Below are positions 7,862-16,974 of a stretch of 64,000 nt of DNA, in pieces. Origin of the DNA: JANQMY01 sp965228775 (GTDB taxonomy: Bacteria > Pseudomonadota > Alphaproteobacteria > JANQMY01); the NCBI GenBank assembly GCA_965228775.1, contig OZ245840.1, positions 1,798,001 to 1,862,000 of the forward strand. The letters run 5' to 3'. The translations under genes and the position numbers were made by a program. Below the pieces are notes generated by a model. The model saw only the letters and a program-made list of their open reading frames with translations, was not told the DNA's origin and made no database searches. The first letter of the stretch is position 1. Every line of letters starts with the position of its first letter.

Positions 7862-9439
7862 TTACTTTTTCGGTTTTTCTGGACGCGCTGGCGACGCCTT
7901 CGCTTCCGCTGGCGTCACCCCCAAGGGCACAGAAGGCATCTCCTTTTGTGCAGGTGGTGCCATGGTTTGGGTGCCCGATGGCGATTGGGCCATGGCCGGC
8001 ATGGGCGCAGCGGTGACAGCCCGTTCGTTGAGACGCGCAAGATTAGCTTCATGGGTTGACCGGTCGATCCGGTACCACATGACAATCGACAGCCCGATCA
8101 TATAGATAAAGAATATCATCGGCGCATAGACGATGCCCAGATTGTAAATGACTGAAGGGTCCACTTCGCCCGGTCTCGCATTTTCCGGAAAACTGATCAG
8201 CCCAAGGATGATACTGGCAAAATAGATGCCGAGACCGGAGACACACTTTTGCGCAAAACTGCGTGCAGCAAAGAAGACCCCCTCCGACCGGCGCGCGGTC
8301 TTGAGCTCACTTTCCTCCACCACATCCGCCACCATGGAGGCAATTAGAATCTGCACCGAAATGATGAGCGAAACTTCAAACAAAGTGAACGCCATCATGC
8401 CGTAAAGAAGCGTGTCTGTTCCATTCTCCGGCCACATGCCCATACTGCGCAGCACATAGGGAACAGGCGCAAAGACAATTGCGACCGTTCCGATGAGCAT
8501 GATCGCTCTCTTCTTTCCTAGCTTAGCGGAGACGTTGGGCGCCAGGGCAAGAGCAATGCCTGCCGAGATAAAGACCACCATCGTTAGAAACAGAACTTCC
8601 GTCGTGGTGAATTCCCAATAGTAGAAATTGAAATAGGTGTTTAGTCCCGCATTCAGGCCAGCCGCCAGATAAAAGAAAATCGACGCAACGAAAAGAACCA
8701 GGAAAGAATGGTTGAGAAGCGTTTCTTTGATCTCACCTGCCGTACGGTGCAAATCGAAAGGACGTTTGGGAGGTGGCGGCTTGAGATAAGGAATCCGATT
8801 GTGGGTTCCGACCGCCGATACCAGAATCGCAATAAACATAATCAGAGCAGCAACCATGCCATAGGTCTGCCAGCCTTCCGGATTCAAGAACCCGTTGGGA
8901 TATTCTTCCGTCGGCGCAAAGAAGACGATGTAAGCCAGACAAGCAATGGTTAGGCCACCCCACCATCCAAAGAAATAGCGGTATCCAAGCAGTGAGGTGC
9001 GTTCGTCATAATTGCCGGACAGGTCCGGCACCAAAGATGTGCTGGGCACCTCATACAGTGTAATCATGGTACGGACGAAAATAGCCATCCCGACCAAGTA
9101 GTACCAAAGCATTTCCTGGCTGAGCCCCGACGGCGGGTTCCATATCAAGAGATAGGACAACCCAACCGGAATGGCGGCCGCATACATGAAGGGATGGCGG
9201 CGCCCCCATCTGGAGTGAAAATTGTCCGAGATGTGACCAACGAGAGGGTCGGAAATCGCATCGAAGATGAGAGCCACCAGAATGGCACGCCCCACCCATT
9301 CCGCAGGCAGACCAAGAACCTGATTGTAGTAAAGAAGCAGAAAATAGGCGAAGCCATTGTCTTTAATGCCATACGCCGCTGTCCCGAACCCGTAACTGAG
9401 TTTGGTCGGCAAGGCGACCTTGTTTTCCTGTGATGTCAA
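7862..9439 (-). CDS. Sugar/glycoside transporter of the GPH (MelB-like) MFS family
   Basis: About 525 residues with roughly twelve hydrophobic spans. The N-terminus (KLSYGFGTAAYGIKDNG) and the loop FDAISDPLVGHISDN (about 65-79) followed by RWGRRHPF match glycoside-pentoside-hexuronide:cation symporters. The cytoplasmic tail after the last span is rich in Pro, Ala and Met, which is not typical of MelB. I choose the TTG at 9439 because GGAGGGG precedes it; a TTG fourteen codons upstream is also open. The substrate cannot be read. It diverges from the acyl-CoA dehydrogenase operon and converges on the HD-domain gene with only a few bases between them. Confidence 0.82.
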   Translation of the reverse strand: MTSQENKVALPTKLSYGFGTAAYGIKDNGFAYFLLLYYNQVLGLPAEWVGRAILVALIFDAISDPLVGHISDNFHSRWGRRHPFMYAAAIPVGLSYLLIWNPPSGLSQEMLWYYLVGMAIFVRTMITLYEVPSTSLVPDLSGNYDERTSLLGYRYFFGWWGGLTIACLAYIVFFAPTEEYPNGFLNPEGWQTYGMVAALIMFIAILVSAVGTHNRIPYLKPPPPKRPFDLHRTAGEIKETLLNHSFLVLFVASIFFYLAAGLNAGLNTYFNFYYWEFTTTEVLFLTMVVFISAGIALALAPNVSAKLGKKRAIMLIGTVAIVFAPVPYVLRSMGMWPENGTDTLLYGMMAFTLFEVSLIISVQILIASMVADVVEESELKTARRSEGVFFAARSFAQKCVSGLGIYFASIILGLISFPENARPGEVDPSVIYNLGIVYAPMIFFIYMIGLSIVMWYRIDRSTHEANLARLNERAVTAAPMPAMAQSPSGTQTMAPPAQKEMPSVPLGVTPAEAKASPARPEKPKK

Positions 9440-9524
9440 ACGACACCCCTCCACTGCCTTGCCAACCTCTCGGGAAAACAATGCTTCGGTTTCCCTTGGG
9501 TCAAGGTCCTATGTTTGTTAGGAG

Positions 9525-9567
9525 CACCCCAACAAAGTTGCGTTGGGGGGTCAATATCAATATTGAT
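9525..9567. promoter_or_regulatory. Two inverted repeats in a divergent control region
   Basis: CCCCAAC and GTTGGGG form an interrupted inverted repeat (9527-9548), directly followed by the perfect 12-bp palindrome ATCAATATTGAT (9556-9567). They sit between the divergent transporter and acyl-CoA dehydrogenase operon, where an operator would be expected. The regulator is not identified. Confidence 0.35.
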
Positions 9568-9627
9568 AATCCCACGTAATTTTGAGCGCACCTATGCGCC
9601 GCGACACAACCAAAGCAGGTCATACAC

Positions 9628-10818
9628 ATGTCAGAAAACCTGGAAACCTTTCGCAAGGAAGTTCAAGACTGGCTGGCCGAAAATTGCCCGCCCTCCATGC
9701 GCACGCCTATGCCCGAAGACGAAACCGTTTGGGGCGGCCGCAACGCCACCTTTAAGAATCCGGATTCCAAGAAGTGGCTGGACGCCATGGGTGAAAAGGG
9801 CTGGACGTGCCCCACATGGCCCAAAGAATATGGCGGCGGCGGCCTTTCCAAGGAAGAAAACAATGTTCTTCAACAGGAACTGCGGCGCATCAAAGCACGC
9901 CCCGCGCTGATAAGCTTCGGCATCATGATGCTGGGTCCCGTTCTTTTGGAATACGCGAACGAAGACCAAAAGAAGGAACACCTGCCCAAAATCGTCCGTG
10001 GGGAGATCCGCTGGTGCCAGGGCTATAGTGAGCCGGGCGCTGGGTCCGATTTAGCCGGTTTGCAAACCCGCGCCATTGAAGAGGGCGATGATTATGTGAT
10101 CAACGGTCAGAAAGTCTGGACGTCCTACGCCAACTATGCGGACTGGATTTTCTGCTTAGTCCGAACTGACACTTCCGTCAAACATGAAGGCATCAGCTTT
10201 ATCCTGTTCGATATGACGACCAAGGGTGTCACCACGAAACCGATTAAGTTGATCAGTGGTTCGTCTCCCTTCTGCGAAACTTTTTTTGACGATGTGCGCG
10301 TCCCCAAAGCAAACATGGTTGGCCGCTTAAACGGCGGTTGGGAAATTGCCAAGCGCCTTTTGCAACATGAACGCTCTAACATCTCCGCGTCAGGCTTCAC
10401 AGGCGGCTCTTCAGTTCCAATGCAGGATGTGGCGAAAGAATATGCAGGCGAAGCGGATGGCAAAGTCGCCGACACTTCCTTGCGTGAGGCCATCGCCAAG
10501 CACCGCATGGATGCGCAGGCCTTCCAGCTGACCCTCAAGCGGTCGGCGGCTGAATCCAAAGCAGGCATGGGCCCCGGTGCCGCGTCGTCCATTTTCAAGT
10601 ATTTTGGTGCGGAGCTAAACAAACAGAAATACGACCTTCTGATGGACGCGATGGGCACACAGGCTCTTGGCTGGGAAGGTGATGGTTTCGATGCTGAGGA
10701 ATTGAACGTGACCCGCAGCTGGCTGCGGTCGAAAGCTAATTCCATCGAAGGCGGTACGACCGAAATTAACCTGAACGTCGTTGCCAAACGCGTTCTCGGC
10801 TTAAACGATCATCAGTAG
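9628..10818 (+). CDS. Acyl-CoA dehydrogenase, large (catalytic) subunit of a two-subunit enzyme
   Basis: A 396-residue FAD-dependent acyl-CoA dehydrogenase. The middle beta domain is marked by WCQGYSEPGAGSDLAGLQTR (about 131-150) and VINGQKVWTSYANYADW. The C-terminus has SIEGGTTEINLNVVAKRVLG, where the Glu of EGGT aligns with the catalytic base of this family. Length and style match the PimC-type large subunit of pimeloyl-CoA dehydrogenase and heteromeric steroid side-chain dehydrogenases. The next gene, 11 bp downstream, looks like its partner. The substrate is probably a bulky or dicarboxylic acyl-CoA rather than a simple fatty acyl-CoA; that is inference. Confidence 0.88.
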   Translation: MSENLETFRKEVQDWLAENCPPSMRTPMPEDETVWGGRNATFKNPDSKKWLDAMGEKGWTCPTWPKEYGGGGLSKEENNVLQQELRRIKARPALISFGIMMLGPVLLEYANEDQKKEHLPKIVRGEIRWCQGYSEPGAGSDLAGLQTRAIEEGDDYVINGQKVWTSYANYADWIFCLVRTDTSVKHEGISFILFDMTTKGVTTKPIKLISGSSPFCETFFDDVRVPKANMVGRLNGGWEIAKRLLQHERSNISASGFTGGSSVPMQDVAKEYAGEADGKVADTSLREAIAKHRMDAQAFQLTLKRSAAESKAGMGPGAASSIFKYFGAELNKQKYDLLMDAMGTQALGWEGDGFDAEELNVTRSWLRSKANSIEGGTTEINLNVVAKRVLGLNDHQ

Positions 10819-10829
10819 GCGACACTAAA

Positions 10830-11969
10830 ATGGGAATGGTACTGACGGAGGAGCAACAGCTCCTGAGAGATTCGGCGCGCGACTTTATCGAAGCGAAGGC
10901 GCCGGTGACGGCATTTCGGGCATTGCGGGATTCAGGCGATGCCAAGGGATATTCACCGGAACTCTGGAAAGAAATGGTGGACCTGGGGTGGGCCGGCATC
11001 TTGATCCCCGAAGAATTCGGCGGCCTCGATTTCGGCATGCAAGGGCTCGGCCTAGTCCTTGAGGAAACCGGCAAAACACTGACCGCTTCCCCGCTCATTT
11101 CGACGGTTCTAACCTGCGGCTCCGCACTTATCCTGGGCGGCAATGACGCGCAGAAGCAGGAATATCTGCCGAAGATTGCCGCCGGCGACTGCCTCATGTC
11201 ACTAGCTTTAGAAGAAGGGGCACACCACGCGCCTACGAACATCGCAACAAAAGCTGAAAAGTCAGGCGATGGCTTTACAATCTCCGGCAAGAAAACTTTC
11301 GTGATCGACGGCCACATCGCGGACCATCTGATTGTGGCCACCCGTACCAGCGGCGGTCAAAACGATGTGCAGGGTATTACTCTGTTCTTGGTTCCCGCGA
11401 CGGCGAATGGCGTCTCCGTCACCAGAACAATGATGGTGGACAACCGCAACGCCGCCAATGTGGAACTCAGCAATGTAAATGTGGGAGCGGATGCCGTTCT
11501 CGGCAGCGTCGATGCGGGATCGGATCTTCTCGATCAAATCTTGGACCGGGCGCGGATCGGTCTGGCCGCCGAAATGCTCGGCAGCGCGCAACATGTGTTT
11601 GACGAGACCCTTACCTATATAAAAGAGCGGAAACAGTTTGGCGTCGTCATCGGTCAATTTCAGGCGCTGCAGCACCGGGCCGCCAAGATGTTCACCGACC
11701 TGGAGCTCTGCCGGTCCATCGTGCTGGAAGCACTGACCGCCATCGATGAGAAGGCCAACAATGTGTCTTTGCTGGCGAGCCTTGCGAAGGGCAAAGTCTC
11801 CGAGGCCTTCCATCTTATTGCGCGCGAAGGTGTGCAGATGCATGGGGGCGTCGGCATGACGGACGAATATGATGTGGGTCTATATTTGAAGCGCTCCGCC
11901 GTCGTCGAACAGGCGTTTGGCGGGCCTCGATATCACAGCGACCGGTACGCTCAGCTCGAAGGCTTCTAA
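10830..11969 (+). CDS. Acyl-CoA dehydrogenase, small (non-catalytic) subunit
   Basis: A 379-residue acyl-CoA dehydrogenase fold protein (LTEEQQLLRDSARDFIEAKA at the N-terminus; MHGGVGMTDEYDVGLYLKR near the end). At the position of the catalytic EGGT loop of its upstream partner it reads VVEQAFGGPRYHSDRYA, so the usual base appears absent. A pair in which one subunit keeps and the other loses the base is known for PimC/PimD and for alpha2beta2 dehydrogenases of steroid catabolism. The 11-bp gap to the upstream gene and 27-bp gap to the crotonase gene suggest one operon. Confidence 0.85.
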   Translation: MGMVLTEEQQLLRDSARDFIEAKAPVTAFRALRDSGDAKGYSPELWKEMVDLGWAGILIPEEFGGLDFGMQGLGLVLEETGKTLTASPLISTVLTCGSALILGGNDAQKQEYLPKIAAGDCLMSLALEEGAHHAPTNIATKAEKSGDGFTISGKKTFVIDGHIADHLIVATRTSGGQNDVQGITLFLVPATANGVSVTRTMMVDNRNAANVELSNVNVGADAVLGSVDAGSDLLDQILDRARIGLAAEMLGSAQHVFDETLTYIKERKQFGVVIGQFQALQHRAAKMFTDLELCRSIVLEALTAIDEKANNVSLLASLAKGKVSEAFHLIAREGVQMHGGVGMTDEYDVGLYLKRSAVVEQAFGGPRYHSDRYAQLEGF

Positions 11970-11996
11970 GCGAAAATCACAAAATGGAGGGATGCA

Positions 11997-12839
11997 ATGG
12001 CCGAGACGACAGAATATGAAGCAATTTTGGTGGATCGGCCGCGGCCTCACATTCAACGGGTGACGCTGAACCGCCCCGACAAGCGGAATGCGCTGAACAA
12101 TACCCTCCGTACCGAGATCTTGGACGTTCTGACAAAAGCAGACCAAGACCCGGACATTCACGTATCTATCCTACGCGGCGCGGGCAAATGTTTCTGCGCC
12201 GGTTATGATCTTGGGTCGGACAACCGGCAAGACCAGCCTTACTACACACCTGCGGGGCTTGGCCAATGGCCACGTCATGTGATCGAAGGATCGTTCACGA
12301 TTTGGGATCTGGCAAAACCGGTTATCGCCCAAGTGCACGGCTACTGCCTGGCAGGCGGCTCGGAATTGGCCACCGCATGCGACTTGGTCTATGTGGCGGA
12401 AGACGCACAGATCGGCTATCCGCCGGTACGCCTCATGAGCCCGCCAGACATGCAGTTCCATCCCTGGCTCATGGGCATGCGGGACGCCATGGAACATATG
12501 CTCACCGGCGACAGCATCAGCGGGGTCGAAGCGGCGCAAAGCGGCTTTGCGAACCGCGCAGTGCCGGCCGATCAATTAGAAGATTTCGTCCTCGACCGGG
12601 CCGAACGTGTTGCCAAAGTGCCCTCGGATATTCAGCAGATCAACAAACGCAGCGTGCACCGCGCCATGGAAATCATGGGTGTCCGGGCCGCGATCCGCTC
12701 CGGCACGGAGATGCAGGCACTCGCATTTCAGACGGAAAGTTTCAAGGAATACATTCAGGAATTCAAGAAAGGCGTCAGCCACGCATTGAATGTGCGCGAC
12801 AAGAAGTTTGGCGACTACAGAACAAAATCGGAAGAATAG
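11997..12839 (+). CDS. Enoyl-CoA hydratase/isomerase (crotonase) family protein
   Basis: The 280-residue protein has both oxyanion-hole segments, GKCFCAGYDLGSDN (about 62-75) and VHGYCLAGGSELATACDLV (about 114-132), the latter with the Glu equivalent to the first acid of enoyl-CoA hydratase. In the segment that normally supplies the second acid (PEI in hydratases) it reads IGYPPVRLM, so that Glu is missing. The reaction may be isomerisation, hydrolysis or a hydration using another residue. The ATG is preceded by GGAGGGATGCA. It is the third gene of the acyl-CoA operon and probably acts on the dehydrogenase product. Confidence 0.85.
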   Translation: MAETTEYEAILVDRPRPHIQRVTLNRPDKRNALNNTLRTEILDVLTKADQDPDIHVSILRGAGKCFCAGYDLGSDNRQDQPYYTPAGLGQWPRHVIEGSFTIWDLAKPVIAQVHGYCLAGGSELATACDLVYVAEDAQIGYPPVRLMSPPDMQFHPWLMGMRDAMEHMLTGDSISGVEAAQSGFANRAVPADQLEDFVLDRAERVAKVPSDIQQINKRSVHRAMEIMGVRAAIRSGTEMQALAFQTESFKEYIQEFKKGVSHALNVRDKKFGDYRTKSEE

Positions 12840-12906
12840 CACCGCCCGCATCACTGATCTGCGGCCCACCCTCGCACGTATGTGAAGGGTGAGAGCGATT
12901 ACACAT

Positions 12907-12921
12907 GTTACATTCTGTAAC
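12907..12921. promoter_or_regulatory. 15-bp palindromic operator candidate
   Basis: GTTACA-TTC-TGTAAC is a perfect 6-bp inverted repeat with a 3-bp spacer, the shape of many TetR-family operators. It lies in the 150-bp gap between the crotonase gene and the penicillin-acylase gene, 69 bp before the latter's start. No TetR-type regulator is encoded in the window. Confidence 0.45.
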
Positions 12922-12989
12922 CAAATCGGCGTTGACCGCATAGGTTCCTTTTGCGATGGATCGCCAAACATGCAACCAATTAGAGCGGT

Positions 12990-15281
12990 ATGGGGGGCGT
13001 TGTGATTGTACCTGTTCGGCGTTTTGTTCGGTTCATAGTTTCCCTTGGTTTTATATTGGTGGCGGCGATTCTCGCCGGTTGTGCAGCCTTGAATGCTAAG
13101 CAAGTAACACTAGAAGACCGGCTCGACATGTTTCCGGCCGGCCCCTACCCGGTCCAGGACACTGTGACCATCCGCTGGAACGACTATCAGGTTCCCTTTG
13201 TGGAAGCGCAAAACGATGATGACCTGGCCTTTGCCCTGGGCATGGTTCATTTCCATCTGCGCGGTGGTCAAATGACACTTCTACACAGGATCGCTCATGG
13301 CCGCCTTTCGGAATCCGCAGGGCCATTTACCGCTGCAATTGACCACGCCATCCGCATTATCGATTTTGCATATGCCTCAGAAGACGTTGTGGCCGGGTTG
13401 CCGTCTGAAACCAAATCTTGGGTGGAAAACTATGTCCGTGGTCTGAACTACTATCAGGATAATATGAAAAGGCGGCCACCGGAGTTCGGCCTCTTGAATC
13501 TGCGCAAAGAAACGTGGCGCATGGAAGACGTGATTACGATTGGCCGCATTGCCAGCACCGATGTCAACTGGCTTACGCTGCTTGGCCTGATGGGTGAACG
13601 CGTCAAACCTGAATGGGATGAAACCTTCGCCAGTGTTCTTGAGGCGGGCGCTGACCCGGTCACCAGTTTTCGGGGAACGAAGCAACAAGCGCTGCTTTCG
13701 GATTTTCTGGGCGGCATGAGCCGGTCCGGCAGCAATTCTTGGGCAGTGTCACCGGAACGCAGCGCCACCGGCAGCGCATTGATAGCAAGCGATCCGCACT
13801 TAGGCTTGGTTCTGCCGAATTTGTGGATCTTGGCGGGTATGAAATCACCGTCCTACCATGCCGTCGGTTTTCAGATTCCTGGCGTGCCGATTGTCGGCGT
13901 AGGCCGCAACCCGGATATGGCCTGGGGTGGAACGAATCTGCGCGCCGCGGTCAGCGACCTCTACAATGTGGCCGACGCGGATGACCCACAAATCACCGAA
14001 ACCGAGAGCGTGATCAAGACCCGCTTCTGGTTCAATCGCAAAGTGACGTTGCGCCGTTCCGCCTACGGACCAATCCTGTCGGATTCAGACTTCCTCGCCG
14101 AACGCCCAGGTGAAGAAATAGCCATTAAATGGATTGGACACGAGCCGAGAGATCAAGTGACGGCCCTGCTCGCTGCCGCCCGGGCGTCGACGCCGGAAGA
14201 ATTTCGCGAAGCATTTAAAACATTCGCCGTATCGGCGCAGAATATGGTGTTCGCCGATAAGAACGGGAACATCGGCCAGATCATCGCCACGACCTTACCG
14301 GTTCGGCAATACGACACACTTGACGATATTGTGCTGGACCCGGACAACCCAAAGAACGAATGGCAGGGATACGTGAACGCTACGGATCTGCCATGGGCAC
14401 TCAATCCGCCCGAAGGATTTATCGCCTCGGCCAACAACCGTCCGGCGGAAACGCCGGTGCCGTTGGGCTTCTTTTTCGGTGGCGACGATCGGGTGCGCCG
14501 CCTGCAGGAAGTATTGGCGTCGAACGACAATGTCACCATGGCCGATCTCACCGCCCTGCAATTGGATACGAAGTCGCCGGACGCGGAAGCGATGAAAAAC
14601 GTTTTCATAGAGGAATTGGCCGGCGTAGACGGACTGGATGGTGCGTCTGACTTTATCGCTGACCTGAAATCTTGGGACGGCGATTACCGCGTGGATTCAC
14701 GCGGTGCACTCGCCTTCGAAACCTTGCTGTACCACCTGGTGCCTGCTGTGTATGGCTTCGAAGACGCAGCGGACGTGTCGCCATTGCGCCTCCAGTGGCA
14801 CTATAAGACCAAGATGCTGATCAAGCGGTTGCGGGCTTTGGAAACGGCAAGGCGCGCCGACGTCTTACGCGCAAGCGTCATCGCTGCGGCTGACGATGCC
14901 TCCAACTTCGAAACATGGGGCGACATGCACACGCTCAAGGTGGGGCACTTGCTCAATAATGTTCCCGTTATTGGCGGACGCTATGTGATTGAAGAGTTTG
15001 GCGTCGGTGGCTCCCGCGAAACCCCCATGAAGACCGCTCACAACCTCGTCAACGACAAACATTCCGCGAGCTACGGTTCTCAGGCCCGGCATATTTCGGA
15101 CATGTCGGACATGGACGAAAACTACTTCCTTCTTTTTGGCGGTGAAGATGGCTGGATCGGCAGTGAAAACTTCGCTGACATGATGCCGCTTTGGAAAAAA
15201 GGCGAATATGTGCGGATGCCGCTGCGGCTTGAAACCGTTTCAAAAGAGTTTGAACACATATTGACACTGTCCCCCCAATAA
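12990..15281 (+). CDS. Penicillin-acylase-family N-terminal nucleophile amidohydrolase, lipoprotein
   Basis: A 763-residue precursor with a lipoprotein signal ending LVAAILAGC (Cys31), so it is probably membrane-anchored in the periplasm. The family autoprocessing site is SRSGSNSWAVS, with Ser248 expected to become the N-terminal nucleophile of the large chain; SALIASDPHLGLVLPNLW follows, as in penicillin G acylase and acyl-homoserine-lactone acylases. The length is normal for the family. These enzymes hydrolyse amides of acyl groups; the substrate could be an acyl-homoserine lactone or another N-acyl compound. It sits 16 bp before a GH3-type gene whose relatives make amide bonds. Confidence 0.88.
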   Translation: MGGVVIVPVRRFVRFIVSLGFILVAAILAGCAALNAKQVTLEDRLDMFPAGPYPVQDTVTIRWNDYQVPFVEAQNDDDLAFALGMVHFHLRGGQMTLLHRIAHGRLSESAGPFTAAIDHAIRIIDFAYASEDVVAGLPSETKSWVENYVRGLNYYQDNMKRRPPEFGLLNLRKETWRMEDVITIGRIASTDVNWLTLLGLMGERVKPEWDETFASVLEAGADPVTSFRGTKQQALLSDFLGGMSRSGSNSWAVSPERSATGSALIASDPHLGLVLPNLWILAGMKSPSYHAVGFQIPGVPIVGVGRNPDMAWGGTNLRAAVSDLYNVADADDPQITETESVIKTRFWFNRKVTLRRSAYGPILSDSDFLAERPGEEIAIKWIGHEPRDQVTALLAAARASTPEEFREAFKTFAVSAQNMVFADKNGNIGQIIATTLPVRQYDTLDDIVLDPDNPKNEWQGYVNATDLPWALNPPEGFIASANNRPAETPVPLGFFFGGDDRVRRLQEVLASNDNVTMADLTALQLDTKSPDAEAMKNVFIEELAGVDGLDGASDFIADLKSWDGDYRVDSRGALAFETLLYHLVPAVYGFEDAADVSPLRLQWHYKTKMLIKRLRALETARRADVLRASVIAAADDASNFETWGDMHTLKVGHLLNNVPVIGGRYVIEEFGVGGSRETPMKTAHNLVNDKHSASYGSQARHISDMSDMDENYFLLFGGEDGWIGSENFADMMPLWKKGEYVRMPLRLETVSKEFEHILTLSPQ

Positions 15282-15297
15282 CACCAACTTTTGGGGT

Positions 15298-16833
15298 ATG
15301 ATCGACACCACCCCCATCTTCCGCCCCCTCGCCCGGCGCAGGCTCGCCCAGATTCTCACGCTGGACCCGGTCGCGGTTCAGGAGCAGCAACTCCTTAAGC
15401 TTGTGTCGCGTGCCAAAAACACATCATTCGGTCAAGATCACGGGTTTGGACTGATCAAATCTGTCGCGGACTTTCAGAAGCGCGTGCCGCTAAGGCAGTA
15501 TGATAATTTCTGGACGGAGTATTGGCAGCACGGATACCCCAACCAGCAGGGCATGACTTGGCCGGGCCCTACCCGGTTTTGGGCTCTATCGTCCGGAACG
15601 TCGTCGGGGACAACGAAATATATTCCGTGCACCATGGACATGGTCGCTTCCAACAAACGCGCAGCCCTCGACATCCTTTGTTATCAGTTGGGGCAAATGC
15701 CGAACTTCCGCCCCACCGACGGGAAGACGTTCATCCTCGGCGGCAGCACGGATCTTACCGAAGAAAAACCCGGTTACTTCTCGGGTGATCTTAGCGGCAT
15801 CGCCGCAAAGACAGTTCCGTTTTGGGCAAAGCCATTTACGTTTCCGCCCACAGAGCTTTCCCTCATTAAGGACTGGGAAGAAAAACTGGAAACACTGGCT
15901 CAACGATCGCTAACGGAAAAAATCCGTGTCCTGAGCGGCACACCGATTTGGCTTTTGCTTCTGTTTCGCAGAGTTCGGAAATTGTTGGACGATGCAGGAA
16001 AAACTGACACCCCCACTTTTCCCTATCTCCAGCTTCTCATTCACGGCGGAACATCCTTCGCGCCTTACAAAACGCAAACAATGCCGTTCCTCAATGACGT
16101 CGGCGCGGGTACACGGGAAGTTTACCCAGCGAGCGAAGGGTTCCTTGCCATCGCGGATCGAGGAGACGGTGAAGGCTTGCGCCTTAACCTGGATATCGGA
16201 CTATTTTTTGAATTCATTCCGGTGGATGAGCTGGGCACGGCGGACCCGACACGCCATTGGGTCGGTACCATCGAGCCCAACGTCAACTATGCCGTGGCGC
16301 TCACCAGTTGTGCGGGGGTCTTCGCATATCTATTGGGAGACGTTGTGCGATTTATCGAAACGCGACCACCGCGTCTTCTCATTTCCGGAAGAACCGCCTA
16401 CACACTCTCCGAATTCGGCGAACATCTGACCGGCGAGGAAATTGAAAAAGCCATTCTTGCTGCAGCGCAATCAAACAATATTGAGGTCACGGAATACAGT
16501 GTCGGGACCGTCTTTGGACATGACAACCATGAGTCCGGACACCATCTGTATTTTCTCGAAACGCCCACACGTCAGCCGGACACGAGCGCAGACACCATTC
16601 AACAGTCGCTTGCATCAACAATCGATCATGCACTGATATCAGCCAACGATGACTATGCGTCCCATCGAAAGAATGGGCTGACGATCCAAGAACCGAGCGT
16701 TTGTCTTGTGCCGCCGCAAAGTTTTGCGAATTGGATGCATTCTCGTGGAAAATTGGGAGGGCAAAATAAAGTGCCGCGTGTCATCAACGATTCGGCACTG
16801 TTCGACAGTCTCGTTTCATTTATGGACAAATAG
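15298..16833 (+). CDS. GH3 auxin-responsive-promoter-family adenylating enzyme
   Basis: A 511-residue protein of the GH3 family. It has the ATP-binding motif ALSSGTSSGTTKYIP (about 99-113), the block YPASEGFLAIADRGDGEG, and a C-terminal region with GRTAYTLSEFGEHLTGEEIE. Plant GH3 enzymes adenylate acyl acids such as jasmonate or auxin and join them to amino acids. Bacterial members are mostly uncharacterised. The gene follows the amidohydrolase closely and is probably co-transcribed with it. The acyl substrate cannot be deduced from sequence. Confidence 0.87.
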   Translation: MIDTTPIFRPLARRRLAQILTLDPVAVQEQQLLKLVSRAKNTSFGQDHGFGLIKSVADFQKRVPLRQYDNFWTEYWQHGYPNQQGMTWPGPTRFWALSSGTSSGTTKYIPCTMDMVASNKRAALDILCYQLGQMPNFRPTDGKTFILGGSTDLTEEKPGYFSGDLSGIAAKTVPFWAKPFTFPPTELSLIKDWEEKLETLAQRSLTEKIRVLSGTPIWLLLLFRRVRKLLDDAGKTDTPTFPYLQLLIHGGTSFAPYKTQTMPFLNDVGAGTREVYPASEGFLAIADRGDGEGLRLNLDIGLFFEFIPVDELGTADPTRHWVGTIEPNVNYAVALTSCAGVFAYLLGDVVRFIETRPPRLLISGRTAYTLSEFGEHLTGEEIEKAILAAAQSNNIEVTEYSVGTVFGHDNHESGHHLYFLETPTRQPDTSADTIQQSLASTIDHALISANDDYASHRKNGLTIQEPSVCLVPPQSFANWMHSRGKLGGQNKVPRVINDSALFDSLVSFMDK

Positions 16834-16974
16834 GTTTTTGCAAAAGCCAGCCGACAATAGGCCGGATACTTTTCTTGCCCCCAAATTGACGCTAGCATGA
16901 AGCGATTTTTTTGCGCACCTTCCCATTAGGAGCGAAGAGAAAACCTACCTAAGTAAACAAAACGGGAAATTACA

